DNA from: Candidatus Xianfuyuplasma coldseepsis
GTDB taxonomy: Bacteria; Bacillota_I; Bacilli_A; Izemoplasmatales; Izemoplasmataceae
Assembly (NCBI RefSeq): GCF_014023125.1
Contig: NZ_CP048914.1
Coordinates: 1,888,698 to 1,952,697 of the forward strand
Length of the DNA: 64,000 nt
Reading direction: 5' to 3'
Part shown: positions 25,765 to 34,504 of the stretch, piece by piece
Layout of the letters: each line of letters opens with the position of its first letter
Position numbering within the stretch: position 1 is the first letter of the stretch
Translations under genes and position numbers: made by a program
The notes under the pieces: model-generated
Databases searched by the model: none
What the model saw: only the letters and a program-made list of their open reading frames with translations
What the model was told of the DNA's origin: nothing

Positions 25765-26871
25765 CTATCGATCGATTTCTGGCGAACAAACACCCATGGT
25801 GTCTACCCATAATGCCGCATCGTCAATTCGTGTTCCAGGAAGGTATTTTTCAATACCCAACAATCCCTGTGGATAACTTGCTCCACGGACACCAACCCGG
25901 TAGGGATGTGTCCCACCATTACTAACCATATAATACCCAAATTCACCCCGAGATGATTCAACACATGCATATGCATGTCCTTTTGGTACGGTCCAACGCA
26001 TCGATTGACCTTTTGCGATCGGAACGCGGACGTCACCGTTTGGCATTTTTTCCAAACACTGACGAATGATTCGAATCGATTGCGTTAATTCAATCAATTT
26101 AATATTTACACGACTTCTCGCATCGCTATATCCACTAACTGGTACATCGAACTCCACTTGATCATACCGCGCATACGGTTGAACTTTACGCAGGTCGTAT
26201 GGCTTGTTTACGGCACTACGCATACCTACACCGGTAACACCGAGTTCCCATACGACTTCTTCAGGTAACATAATGGTGTCGCTAATCCGCTTCAAAATGG
26301 TTGGATTTTCAATTCCAATATCACGATATTCAGTATAACGACTTTCCAAATCATCTAAAAAGTCATGAATATCTTGTTCAATTCCAACTGGTAAATCTTT
26401 TCGAACTCCACCGGGAACGATGTATTGATGATACACACGATGACCGGTAATTTTCTCAAAAATATCTAAGATTCGATTTCTGTCCGCATGGGCATGGTAC
26501 ATGATTGTATAGTTTCCAGTAGGGCTACCAAGACCACCATACGCCATTAGATGGATACTAATTCGAGCGAGTTCCAATATAATCATCCGGATCCAGTGAG
26601 CTCGTTCTGGTACTTCCAATTTGGCTAATTTTTCTACTGCCATGGCAAATGCCATCTCATTGATGTCTGGTTCGACGACACAAACCCGTGGAATCAAACT
26701 TATATTATTCACCCAACTATGACGTTCCATACCTTTTTCAAATCCGCGGTGTAGCATTCCTGGAAGTAAGTACGATTTTTTAATGATATCGCCTTCCACA
26801 TACATATGTACCGACGCATTTCCATGCATCCCAGGATGCTGAGGTCCTAAGAATAATTTCAATTCACGCAT
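25765..26871 (-). CDS. NuoD/MbxL-like large subunit (degenerate [NiFe] site)
   Basis: 368 aa, complex I 49-kDa/[NiFe]-hydrogenase large-subunit family (LGPQHPGMHG, RGFEKGMERHSW, GGLGSPTGNY, RGEFGYYMVSNGG, YPQGL). The paired cysteines that bind NiFe in group 4 hydrogenases are each reduced to one: Cys64 in RVCVVE (Glu67 for the second) and Cys362 in DTMGVC (Met359 for the first). Losing one Cys from each pair is as I recall it for archaeal MbxL/MbsL, so no hydrogen chemistry is expected; the true acceptor is open. Overlaps nuoC-like stop by one base. Confidence 0.9.
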   Translation of the reverse strand: MRELKLFLGPQHPGMHGNASVHMYVEGDIIKKSYLLPGMLHRGFEKGMERHSWVNNISLIPRVCVVEPDINEMAFAMAVEKLAKLEVPERAHWIRMIILELARISIHLMAYGGLGSPTGNYTIMYHAHADRNRILDIFEKITGHRVYHQYIVPGGVRKDLPVGIEQDIHDFLDDLESRYTEYRDIGIENPTILKRISDTIMLPEEVVWELGVTGVGMRSAVNKPYDLRKVQPYARYDQVEFDVPVSGYSDARSRVNIKLIELTQSIRIIRQCLEKMPNGDVRVPIAKGQSMRWTVPKGHAYACVESSRGEFGYYMVSNGGTHPYRVGVRGASYPQGLLGIEKYLPGTRIDDAALWVDTMGVCSPEIDR

Positions 26872-27449
26872 TATTTACGACCTCCTTTACCGATTGTTGT
26901 AATTCGCTCTTTCCGAGCTTCACGTTGTTTTTGTTTACTCGATTGATTATTCAAAACCGTATGGCGATCTTCATACTCACGTTTTGCAAAATGAGCATCG
27001 CTATAGGCTCTGGGATCAAAATCCTTACGTAGGGGTGGAATATCATCCCACTCTTCCAAGATTAATTGTTTTTCAAAATCTGGATTTCCAGGAAACTTGA
27101 CACCAAAGAATTCATGGCATTCACGTTCATAGTATTTACATCCTGGAAAGATGGATAAAACACTGTCCATTTCCGGATGTTCTCGATCGATGCGCGTCCG
27201 AACTTGAATATGGAGTGCTTTGTCCCAATTCATCACGATATAGACCAATTCAAATTCGTTGTCTTCTAACCAATCGATGGCACTTAAGTAGGATAATTGA
27301 ATCCATCCCGCTTGTTTTAACATCGATAATAAGCGATGGACATCATCACGTGTTACTTCAAAGCTGATTTGATATTGATCTACGACTTCCGTTTTCAATA
27401 CTTGGAATTTCGATTCAACAAGTTCTCTCGCAAATTCAACGCTATTCAT
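26871..27449 (-). CDS. NuoC/MbxK-like subunit
   Basis: 192 aa from ATG 27449; AAGGATGAG is its ribosome site and the in-frame ATG at 27458 overlaps that site. It belongs to the complex I 30-kDa family: YLSAIDWLEDNEFELVYIV, RVRTRIDREHPEMDSV, then the signature YERECHEFFGVKFPGNPD. The C-terminus is longer and basic. Peripheral arm subunit holding NuoD. Overlaps the preceding gene by 8 bp. Confidence 0.93.
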   Translation of the reverse strand: MNSVEFARELVESKFQVLKTEVVDQYQISFEVTRDDVHRLLSMLKQAGWIQLSYLSAIDWLEDNEFELVYIVMNWDKALHIQVRTRIDREHPEMDSVLSIFPGCKYYERECHEFFGVKFPGNPDFEKQLILEEWDDIPPLRKDFDPRAYSDAHFAKREYEDRHTVLNNQSSKQKQREARKERITTIGKGGRK

Positions 27450-28011
27450 GGAACTCATCCTTCACTTCAATGGATCCGAGTGAATCCAGTTGATTTTTCT
27501 TATACCATTCGTAGTTTTCGTGATATCGTTTCCAACCATCTGCTTTTTTCGTTTTAATGAGTTCCATTAAATCGATGAAGCCATTCATAACGGCTTCGGT
27601 ATTTGGCATACATCCAGCTACGTATGTATCCACCGGGATGTATTGATCCAATTGGTTGATTACCGCATGGGAATCATGATAAATTCCACCATTAATCGTG
27701 CAACTACCAAAGCCAACCACGTATTTGGGTTCACTCATTTGTTCGTAGGTATAGATTAAACGTCGCAACGTTTTCAACGATAAGTACCCCGTCACAAGCA
27801 ATACATCCGCTTGACGAGGAGTTGCCATTGGTCCCATACCAAGGCGTTCCATATCATATGCCGAGGTCATTGCAGGTGGTAATTCAATCGCACAGCAACC
27901 CGTACAATACATTAACATCCATAATGAGTTACGACGGAAAAAGTCTCCTATTTCCCACCATTTACGATCGACCTCTTCCTTGGTCATCGGACTATATTTT
28001 GTCGACAACAT
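27442..28011 (-). CDS. NuoB/MbxJ-like [4Fe-4S] subunit
   Basis: 189 aa, carrier of the proximal (N2-type) cluster. Ligand cysteines are visible in YCTGCCAIE, in VGFGSCTINGG and in YVAGCMPNTEAVMNG (Met where Pro is usual). The C-terminal 40 residues form a charged extension. Passes electrons from the NuoI-type clusters to the NuoD-like active site. Confidence 0.94.
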   Translation of the reverse strand: MLSTKYSPMTKEEVDRKWWEIGDFFRRNSLWMLMYCTGCCAIELPPAMTSAYDMERLGMGPMATPRQADVLLVTGYLSLKTLRRLIYTYEQMSEPKYVVGFGSCTINGGIYHDSHAVINQLDQYIPVDTYVAGCMPNTEAVMNGFIDLMELIKTKKADGWKRYHENYEWYKKNQLDSLGSIEVKDEFHE

Positions 28012-28012
28012 A

Positions 28013-28927
28013 TTAAATCACCAACCCTAAATAAATTGCCATAACGGCTTGAATAACGGCCAATAACAATGGCCATTTGTAGAAGAATACAACAACTTGA
28101 TCGATTTTAAACCGACCGTTGACATAACTAATTAAGTTCACAAATGTATAAACGGCAACATACTTGACTAAGAAAATAATTATATTCTCTGCACCACCGA
28201 GGAACAAGTGAACAAATAAACTAACTTCAATAAATACGGTAATCTCATGCATGATAAACAACATACCGAGTTGTTTTCCACCATATTCAACCATTGGTCC
28301 CGATGCAATTTCTGCTGGAGCAATATAGGTTTCAAATGGTTTTTTACCAAGCATTCCCATCAAGCTTAACACAGCGACGACTCCACCAATTGGTAAGGCG
28401 ATGATAAACCAGTTGAAATCGCCACCTAATTGTTGTGCTTGGGCAATAGCAGAAACACTGGATTCACCGGTTAAATTGATGATTGTTAAGACAATAACCA
28501 TAAACGGTACTTCGTACGCAAGCATCGTCGTTAACGCGCGCATAACACCAATACTAGCAAGAGGGTTCCCACTACCACTAGCACTCATGGCCATACCTAA
28601 CATCCCAACTGCAATCAAGTAGACAAAGATGAAGAAATTGTCAAACCCTTCAAACGCAAGTAGGTTATTCGTAATCGGCATAAACATCGCTGTTGCGATA
28701 ATTCCACCAAGTGCCATAATGACACCAAAATCAAAAATCCAACCATGACTCGTCGCCCGTTTTGACAACAACTTAAAGATATCGATGAACTCTTGGTACC
28801 ATTTTGGTCCATATCGTTTTTGTAATCGTGCAACGACTTTACGATTCAAACCAGCCACACTGGTTTGAAGGACAAAACCAAATAATGCAACGCCAAGACC
28901 GGCGATAATACTTAGACCGATACTCAT
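28013..28927 (-). CDS. NuoH/MbxM-like membrane subunit
   Basis: 304 aa, about eight transmembrane helices. Complex I subunit 1 family: RLQKRYGPKWYQEFIDIFKLLSKR and SGPMVEYGGKQLGMLFIMHE match the loops that touch the peripheral arm. It couples the redox module to the antiporter subunits. 4-bp overlap with the gene before. Confidence 0.93.
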   Translation of the reverse strand: MSIGLSIIAGLGVALFGFVLQTSVAGLNRKVVARLQKRYGPKWYQEFIDIFKLLSKRATSHGWIFDFGVIMALGGIIATAMFMPITNNLLAFEGFDNFFIFVYLIAVGMLGMAMSASGSGNPLASIGVMRALTTMLAYEVPFMVIVLTIINLTGESSVSAIAQAQQLGGDFNWFIIALPIGGVVAVLSLMGMLGKKPFETYIAPAEIASGPMVEYGGKQLGMLFIMHEITVFIEVSLFVHLFLGGAENIIIFLVKYVAVYTFVNLISYVNGRFKIDQVVVFFYKWPLLLAVIQAVMAIYLGLVI

Positions 28928-30747
28928 ACGACATCACCCCACAATAAGAATAGTAATACCAGGATGATCCAAAACACCGTAATCTCTGGTTTATATGTAA
29001 AGAAGAAATACCGGACAACTTGTCCAAACTCTTTTACCTTATACGCTAGGTTTTTATAGAAATCCTTCATGATGGTTGTATATTGATCATACAATCGCTC
29101 TAACGGTGCATAGAAATCCGTTGTATAGTGTAGCAACTGCTCGTTATACACAAAATTACCGGCAGTATACGTATCCGTTAATTCTACTTTTCGTGATTTT
29201 TTAAGCACGATGAAAATGATGAATGCGACACCAACCCCAACGGCAAACATCCCACTAATTAACGCGGGTTGTAAATTCCCATTGTTACCTTGAATGATGA
29301 AATTCCCATCTAATCCAAGAGGACTAACACCAACTTCACTAAGAATCTTATTGATATACGACAATACAAAATTGGGAATAACACCAGTCACAACATTCAA
29401 CAAACTTAAGATAATCATTGGAATCAACATCAAGAAAGGTGCTTCTTTTATGGTTGTTTTGTACTCAGATAATTCCTGTCCTAAGAACAATGCCGCAAGC
29501 GGACGGAACACATAGAGGAAACTACCAATACTACCAAAGAATGTCGCAATACTCAGGATGATTAATCCTTCGTTAATCATGCTTTGGAAGATCAACCATT
29601 TACTGATGAATCCACCCATTGGTGGAATCCCAGCCATACTGATAATCGCAATCAAATACACCATGTAACTAATTGGCATTTTATGAATCATCCCACCAAG
29701 TTCCGACATTTTCGTCGTTCCTGTTTGACGATTCACGGCACCAATGGCCAAGAAGGCTGCGGTACTTGCTAACGCATGGGCAAGGACATGATAAAGCGCC
29801 CCACTAACACTGGTATCCGTCATTACTGCTAAGGCTAAAATGATGTACCCTCCATTACTCATTGATGAGTAGGCAAGTAGTTTTTTCGCATCATCTTGAC
29901 GGATTGCCATCAACGTACCAAATACAATCGTCAGTGCGCCTAGGAACCCCACAACATATTGTCCAAGGGTTAAACCTAAGACATCAATCATGGGTCCTAC
30001 GGGACTAAGCCGAAGCAATACTAAAACCGCAACAAAAGCGCCCATTTTTTCTAGTCCACCACTGAACACAGCGGTAACTGGATCGGGTGAAGACCCGAGA
30101 ACTTTCGGTAACCATATATGAAGTGGAAAGGCACCGAGTTTCGCAAATCCCGCAATAATCAAGAGGACAAATACAAGATTTTGTTCACTACCACTAACGA
30201 TTCCAAGTGCGGTATAGATATTGGAATCTGTACCGCTTAAAATGAATAATGCAAATAATAAACTAAAACTTCCAAACGCACTAAATCCATAATACCATGC
30301 GGTTGATTTGATTCGTTTTCCGAGTGGAATGAGGAACATACTACTCCAGACGACCAACTCGAAATAGAAGAAAAATCCTAATAAGTTGGTTACAAAGAAT
30401 ACCCCAATCACACCGGCTAAACTAAGTAAATATAACATGCTATACAGTGCCGGATACTTCATTTTCCCAACAAAATATGGATTGAAAAATGACACCATAA
30501 AGAACACAAAACTAACGAGTGCAGCAAAGTAAATCGATGCATAGCTTTCTGCATATGCAAACGCAGGAACAAGATTTGACGTAACGTCCAATGTTCCGTT
30601 TAGTCCATAATACGCAATACTCACAAAGACAAATCCACTTGCCACTATTGTTATAGCACTTCCTAATACTTTATGAAGGGATCCAAGGACAAAAGCAATG
30701 ACTGCACTTGTAAAAACACCAAGGATAACGAGTTCCAAACCTGCCAT
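28924..30747 (-). CDS. Second antiporter-like subunit (MbxH'/NuoL-like)
   Basis: 607 aa with about 14 or more transmembrane helices. Proton/sodium-antiporter family of MrpD/NuoLMN: FYFELVVWSSMFLIPLG with the conserved Glu, KLGAFPLHIWLPKVLGSSPDPVTAVFSGGLEKMGAF with the conserved Lys and His region, KKLLAYSSMSNGGYI. A longer C-terminal tail than the neighbouring MrpD. A second MrpD-like gene here is what sets Mbx (H, H') clusters apart from Mbh. Confidence 0.9.
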   Translation of the reverse strand: MAGLELVILGVFTSAVIAFVLGSLHKVLGSAITIVASGFVFVSIAYYGLNGTLDVTSNLVPAFAYAESYASIYFAALVSFVFFMVSFFNPYFVGKMKYPALYSMLYLLSLAGVIGVFFVTNLLGFFFYFELVVWSSMFLIPLGKRIKSTAWYYGFSAFGSFSLLFALFILSGTDSNIYTALGIVSGSEQNLVFVLLIIAGFAKLGAFPLHIWLPKVLGSSPDPVTAVFSGGLEKMGAFVAVLVLLRLSPVGPMIDVLGLTLGQYVVGFLGALTIVFGTLMAIRQDDAKKLLAYSSMSNGGYIILALAVMTDTSVSGALYHVLAHALASTAAFLAIGAVNRQTGTTKMSELGGMIHKMPISYMVYLIAIISMAGIPPMGGFISKWLIFQSMINEGLIILSIATFFGSIGSFLYVFRPLAALFLGQELSEYKTTIKEAPFLMLIPMIILSLLNVVTGVIPNFVLSYINKILSEVGVSPLGLDGNFIIQGNNGNLQPALISGMFAVGVGVAFIIFIVLKKSRKVELTDTYTAGNFVYNEQLLHYTTDFYAPLERLYDQYTTIMKDFYKNLAYKVKEFGQVVRYFFFTYKPEITVFWIILVLLFLLWGDVV

Positions 30748-32102
30748 TAGATGCCACCTCCAATCGATGCAATAACATCAAAGTATAATTGAACATAACT
30801 ACCAAATACGACAAGAATACCAGCAATAACTAAGATGACATACACTTGCAACTTGGTAAACGATAGTTTTGGTGCTTCTTTTTTGCTGTACCAGAAGGAA
30901 ACAAGCATTTTAATGAAGTACACACCTTCTACAACACTACTGAGTAGTATAATCGCTGGGAACAGTAAATTATCCGCAGCAAACAACGCTTCTAATATCG
31001 ATAACTTCACCAGGAATCCCGCAAACAATGGTAATCCAAGAACACTCAGAACAACGGCACTAAATCCAGCACCAACCCACTTGTTCGCGGCAAAGACACC
31101 ACGTAAATCGGCAATCTCGTCCGATCCAGTTTGTGCACTCATCTGAGCTATCACGGTAAATAATACCAATTTACTAAAGACATTCAAGGTCACAAAGAGT
31201 ACCCCAATTAATGCAAATCCATACACAAACATCAAGACAGCAATCCCCGCTTGGGCAATGCTGCTGAACAACAGTACTTGACGTGCTTTTGTACTTGCGT
31301 ATGCCATCGCTTCCCCAGCAAGAATACTAAATCCAACTACCACCGATACAATCAGCATCAATTGATCACTTAATACAAATACGCTGGTTAACAATCGACC
31401 AAAGACAAACAAACTAGCACCCGCATAAACTCCGGCAATCATTGGACCACTCAGGGTATTCGCATGACCTAAAATTCCTTTCACCCATGCGTTGAATGGT
31501 ACTAATTTTGCTTCGACTCCCAATCCAATAAACATCAACAAGAACGGGAAGGCAACAAGAACCGGATTCACACCTACCAAGGCATCGGCCATATCTGCCA
31601 TGTTCAACGTACCAAACATGTTATATAAAATGATTAAACCTAATAAATACAAACTACTACCGACCGTTCCAGCAACTAAATAATGGAACGTATGCAATGG
31701 CTTTTTGTTGGTTGAACTAATTAAATATGCACTGATTCCAGCAATTTCCAAGAAAACAAACAAGTTGAACAAATCACCGGTTAATAAGAGCCCATTTAAT
31801 CCTGCCAAAGCCACCAACAGAATCGTACCCATTTTTTTATAGTCACAAAAGTTCATCGCTGCAATCAGGAAGAACGCAATGTTCGTCACATATAATGCAA
31901 TTTGACTATATTGATCCAATACTAAGACAATTCCCCATGGGCTCTGATACCCACCGATTAGAATCGTTTCTTGTGGTACGACCGTTAACAATACAACCAA
32001 CGCTGCGGATACAATCAGCATCAAATAAGGGGCTACTTTTTTAGATAAAATACTTAAGAATGCGGCCAATAAGGGAATCGCAATAAACAATACAGCACTC
32101 AT
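30747..32102 (-). CDS. MrpD-type antiporter subunit (MbxH-like)
   Basis: 451 aa from ATG 32102 (GGGGGAGGAATAAC). About 14 transmembrane helices; FNLFVFLEIAGISAYLIS (conserved Glu), KLVPFNAWVKGILGHANTLSGPMIAGVYAGASLF (Lys) and ARQVLLFSSIAQAGI. Ion channel subunit of the Mrp module. Coupled to the next gene by a one-base overlap. Confidence 0.92.
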   Translation of the reverse strand: MSAVLFIAIPLLAAFLSILSKKVAPYLMLIVSAALVVLLTVVPQETILIGGYQSPWGIVLVLDQYSQIALYVTNIAFFLIAAMNFCDYKKMGTILLVALAGLNGLLLTGDLFNLFVFLEIAGISAYLISSTNKKPLHTFHYLVAGTVGSSLYLLGLIILYNMFGTLNMADMADALVGVNPVLVAFPFLLMFIGLGVEAKLVPFNAWVKGILGHANTLSGPMIAGVYAGASLFVFGRLLTSVFVLSDQLMLIVSVVVGFSILAGEAMAYASTKARQVLLFSSIAQAGIAVLMFVYGFALIGVLFVTLNVFSKLVLFTVIAQMSAQTGSDEIADLRGVFAANKWVGAGFSAVVLSVLGLPLFAGFLVKLSILEALFAADNLLFPAIILLSSVVEGVYFIKMLVSFWYSKKEAPKLSFTKLQVYVILVIAGILVVFGSYVQLYFDVIASIGGGI

Positions 32103-32103
32103 G

Positions 32104-32442
32104 TTATTCCTCCCCCTTAATCTCATCTAAATCAAATGTACCATATTGATTGTAGATGTTTTTTGCAAGCGCTAGTCCTAGTGCTGTCGTACCAACACCG
32201 ATGACAATTGCCGTTAAGACCAATGCTTGTGGTAGCGGATCAACAAATGCGACCGCATTGGTAGGATATGTACTAGTGAAAATTGGTGCAACACCATCTG
32301 TAACATACCCGACACTAATAATAAAAATATTCAATCCTATTTCTAATACATTGAGCGAAATGATGATTTTAATCACATTTCGTTGCGTTAATAATCCATA
32401 CAATCCTAACATGATGAGGATAATCGCTACATATTGCAACAT
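32104..32442 (-). CDS. MrpC/NuoK-like subunit (MbxG-like)
   Basis: 112 aa, three transmembrane helices. LGLYGLLTQRNVIKIIISLNVLEIGLNIFIIS and LPQALVLTAIVIGVGTTALGLAL match MrpC/NuoK. Starts 1 bp after the preceding stop. Confidence 0.92.
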   Translation of the reverse strand: MLQYVAIILIMLGLYGLLTQRNVIKIIISLNVLEIGLNIFIISVGYVTDGVAPIFTSTYPTNAVAFVDPLPQALVLTAIVIGVGTTALGLALAKNIYNQYGTFDLDEIKGEE

Positions 32443-32443
32443 A

Positions 32444-33190
32444 TTACATAGCCTCCTCTGTTAAGAAATGGTCGATAATTCCCGAAATTTCACTACCTAC
32501 TTTTAATCCGATTAGGACATATACAATCGGAATAATTCCAGAACTAACCAGTTCACCTAGAATTCCATTATCAAGGAAATTTATCAGGAAGTAATCAAAG
32601 ACAAACAATCCAACTAAACCGATAATGACATATAAGCTACCCGCAATACTTTCCAGTACTTTAAACGACTTCACTTTCGTTCGAAACTCGTCATCTGCGA
32701 GATACAGCAGTAAAATACTCGACGCAATCATCGTTCCTCCTGGGAACCCTCCACCAGGTGTTAAATGTCCATGAACAATGATGAATACTCCAGTCATCAA
32801 GATGATTCCAAATAATGCTCTTGAACCAACTTTGAGCATGAAGTTCGGATGGAAATCCAACTCCATTCGTTTGGCTTTGGACGTTGCAAGTAACAAAGCG
32901 ACTCCTAATGAACTAATAAACAACACGGTAATTTCACCCAACGTGTCAAAACTACGATAATCGGCAACAATCGATGTAACGATATTTGCTGGACCGCTTT
33001 CAAGATCTACGCTCTCACCAAACTCAACACCACTGTTTGCTCCATTCACATCACGATCGATAAACTGTTGGGAAATACGATCAGCAACACGGATATCTCC
33101 ATACTCGACAAACAAGGCATTTCCTTGCAAGCTCAGTACAATTAAGACACCGAGTGCAGCGACGACGATAAAACTGAGAAATTGTTTCAT
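32444..33190 (-). CDS. MrpB-type subunit with MrpA C-terminal-type N-terminus (MbxE/F-like)
   Basis: 248 aa. Residues 1-110 resemble the C-terminal piece of MrpA (MbhE-type: NIVTSIVADYRSFDTLGEITVLFISSLGVALLL); residues 120-245 are MrpB (GHLTPGGGFPGGTMIAS, followed by membrane helices). Two subunits that are separate in Mbh are joined here. Part of the cation-translocating module. Confidence 0.88.
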   Translation of the reverse strand: MKQFLSFIVVAALGVLIVLSLQGNALFVEYGDIRVADRISQQFIDRDVNGANSGVEFGESVDLESGPANIVTSIVADYRSFDTLGEITVLFISSLGVALLLATSKAKRMELDFHPNFMLKVGSRALFGIILMTGVFIIVHGHLTPGGGFPGGTMIASSILLLYLADDEFRTKVKSFKVLESIAGSLYVIIGLVGLFVFDYFLINFLDNGILGELVSSGIIPIVYVLIGLKVGSEISGIIDHFLTEEAM

Positions 33191-33441
33191 TGTTTACGCT
33201 CCACCTTTCGTACAGATAATAAGGTAAAGACAAATAAACTCGTTACAAGTCCACTACCAATGACGGCTTCAGTAACCGCAACATCCGGTGCATGCATCAT
33301 TACAAATGCCAATACACTTAACATTGACATTGCTGATAAAAACATCACCGTTTTAATCAAACTTTTGACATTGATGGCTAAAAAGGCTAACACGACAATG
33401 AATATTCCCAGGATAAGTTCAAGTACACTAACGAGCATCAT
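33187..33441 (-). CDS. DUF4040/MbhD-like antiporter subunit
   Basis: 84 aa, three transmembrane helices; VTEAVIGSGLVTSLFVFTLL is the MbhD/MrpA-fragment signature. The ATG at 33441 or 33438 follows GGAGGTGAC; a TTG at 33453 is unlikely. Overlaps both neighbours. Confidence 0.85.
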   Translation of the reverse strand: MMLVSVLELILGIFIVVLAFLAINVKSLIKTVMFLSAMSMLSVLAFVMMHAPDVAVTEAVIGSGLVTSLFVFTLLSVRKVERKQ

Positions 33442-33769
33442 CGTCACCTCCAAACCATTCTTTCAAATCATCTTCAACAACATTATCCGGTGCCCCATAC
33501 GCTTTGTAGGTTGCTTTGGCAAGCACACTACTTCCAATCGGGTTGGATAGGGCAATAAAGATAATGATTAACACAACTTTTAACAACCACTCAGGATGAG
33601 CGATTCCAACACCAATCAACAGACTAAATGCACCAAGCGTTGTCGCTTTGGTACCAGCTTGAATTCGATTAAATGTATCGGGCATCCGTAACACGCCAAG
33701 ACCACCGAGGAAATAGAACACTCCACCAATGATCATAAATACATAACTACTAATCTCAACGATGGTCAT
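33428..33769 (-). CDS. MrpG-type antiporter subunit (MbxC-like)
   Basis: 113 aa from ATG 33769 (GGAGGGAAATC). MnhG family: GGVFYFLGGLGVLRMPDTFNRIQAGTKATTLG. Three transmembrane helices and an acidic C-terminus. Overlaps the mrpF-like gene. Confidence 0.92.
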   Translation of the reverse strand: MTIVEISSYVFMIIGGVFYFLGGLGVLRMPDTFNRIQAGTKATTLGAFSLLIGVGIAHPEWLLKVVLIIIFIALSNPIGSSVLAKATYKAYGAPDNVVEDDLKEWFGGDDDAR

Positions 33770-34025
33770 GATTTCCCTCCAAATATCGTGCAAAGACGAT
33801 GGTTTCTAAGAATGCTAAGATTCCATAGACAATAGCAATATCCAAATACAGACCATTATCAAATACGAAACTAAGTAAACCAATGGATCCAATAACGATG
33901 ACATTAAATGTATCTAGGGCAACAGCTCGATCCGATACTTTCGGTCCTTTAATCAAGCGAATAACGGCAAACAACATCCCAGTTGCTACCAGACCAAATA
34001 CGATATAATTCAATACATCATTCAT
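33756..34025 (-). CDS. MrpF-type antiporter subunit (MbxB-like)
   Basis: 89 aa, three transmembrane helices: LIKGPKVSDRAVALDTFNVIVIGSIGLL and AIVYGILAFLETIVFARYLE. Overlaps mrpE by 4 bp. Confidence 0.93.
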   Translation of the reverse strand: MNDVLNYIVFGLVATGMLFAVIRLIKGPKVSDRAVALDTFNVIVIGSIGLLSFVFDNGLYLDIAIVYGILAFLETIVFARYLEGNHDHR

Positions 34026-34504
34026 TTGAACACCCTCCCTAGAATCGATTCAAATAACGCACTGATATGTGCTTTGTGCTCTTCTTGCGTTGAGCCTTTA
34101 ACATCAACGGTATGAACATATAAATCCTGTTCATGAACATCGACGCTTAATGTACCAGGTGTCAATGTAATTGAGTTTGCTAACATCAATTTTGCAAAAT
34201 CACCCTGCAATTCGGAATCGATTTTAACGAATCCCGGATTGAGGGGAATTTTCGGACTTAATACCCGACGTGCAACATCAAGGTTAGCAAGCAATAATTG
34301 CCAGATAAAAACTGGTAGATATATCACTAGAAAAATGACAATCCGTAGTGGCAATTTGAGATCAACTTGATAATTGACATAACGCGCGATAATTATCGTT
34401 AATATCACACTGATCAATGCACCTAGTATCAGTTCCTGTACTGCAAATCCTGCTAATAAGACATAGATTGCAAAGAGTACAAGAAACGTTGCTACATATT
34501 TCAT
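34022..34504 (-). CDS. MrpE-type antiporter subunit (MbxA-like)
   Basis: 160 aa. Two N-terminal transmembrane helices, a third near 55-75, then the cytoplasmic domain with LANSITLTPGTLSVDV typical of MrpE. ATG overlaps the stop of the gene before (4 bp). Confidence 0.92.
   Translation of the reverse strand: MKYVATFLVLFAIYVLLAGFAVQELILGALISVILTIIIARYVNYQVDLKLPLRIVIFLVIYLPVFIWQLLLANLDVARRVLSPKIPLNPGFVKIDSELQGDFAKLMLANSITLTPGTLSVDVHEQDLYVHTVDVKGSTQEEHKAHISALFESILGRVFK

Noticed and set aside
25765-28927. Group 4 [NiFe]-hydrogenase (Mbh/Ech)
   Set aside because: The large subunit lacks two of the four NiFe cysteine ligands, and there are two MrpD-like genes, which fits Mbx/Mbs rather than Mbh.
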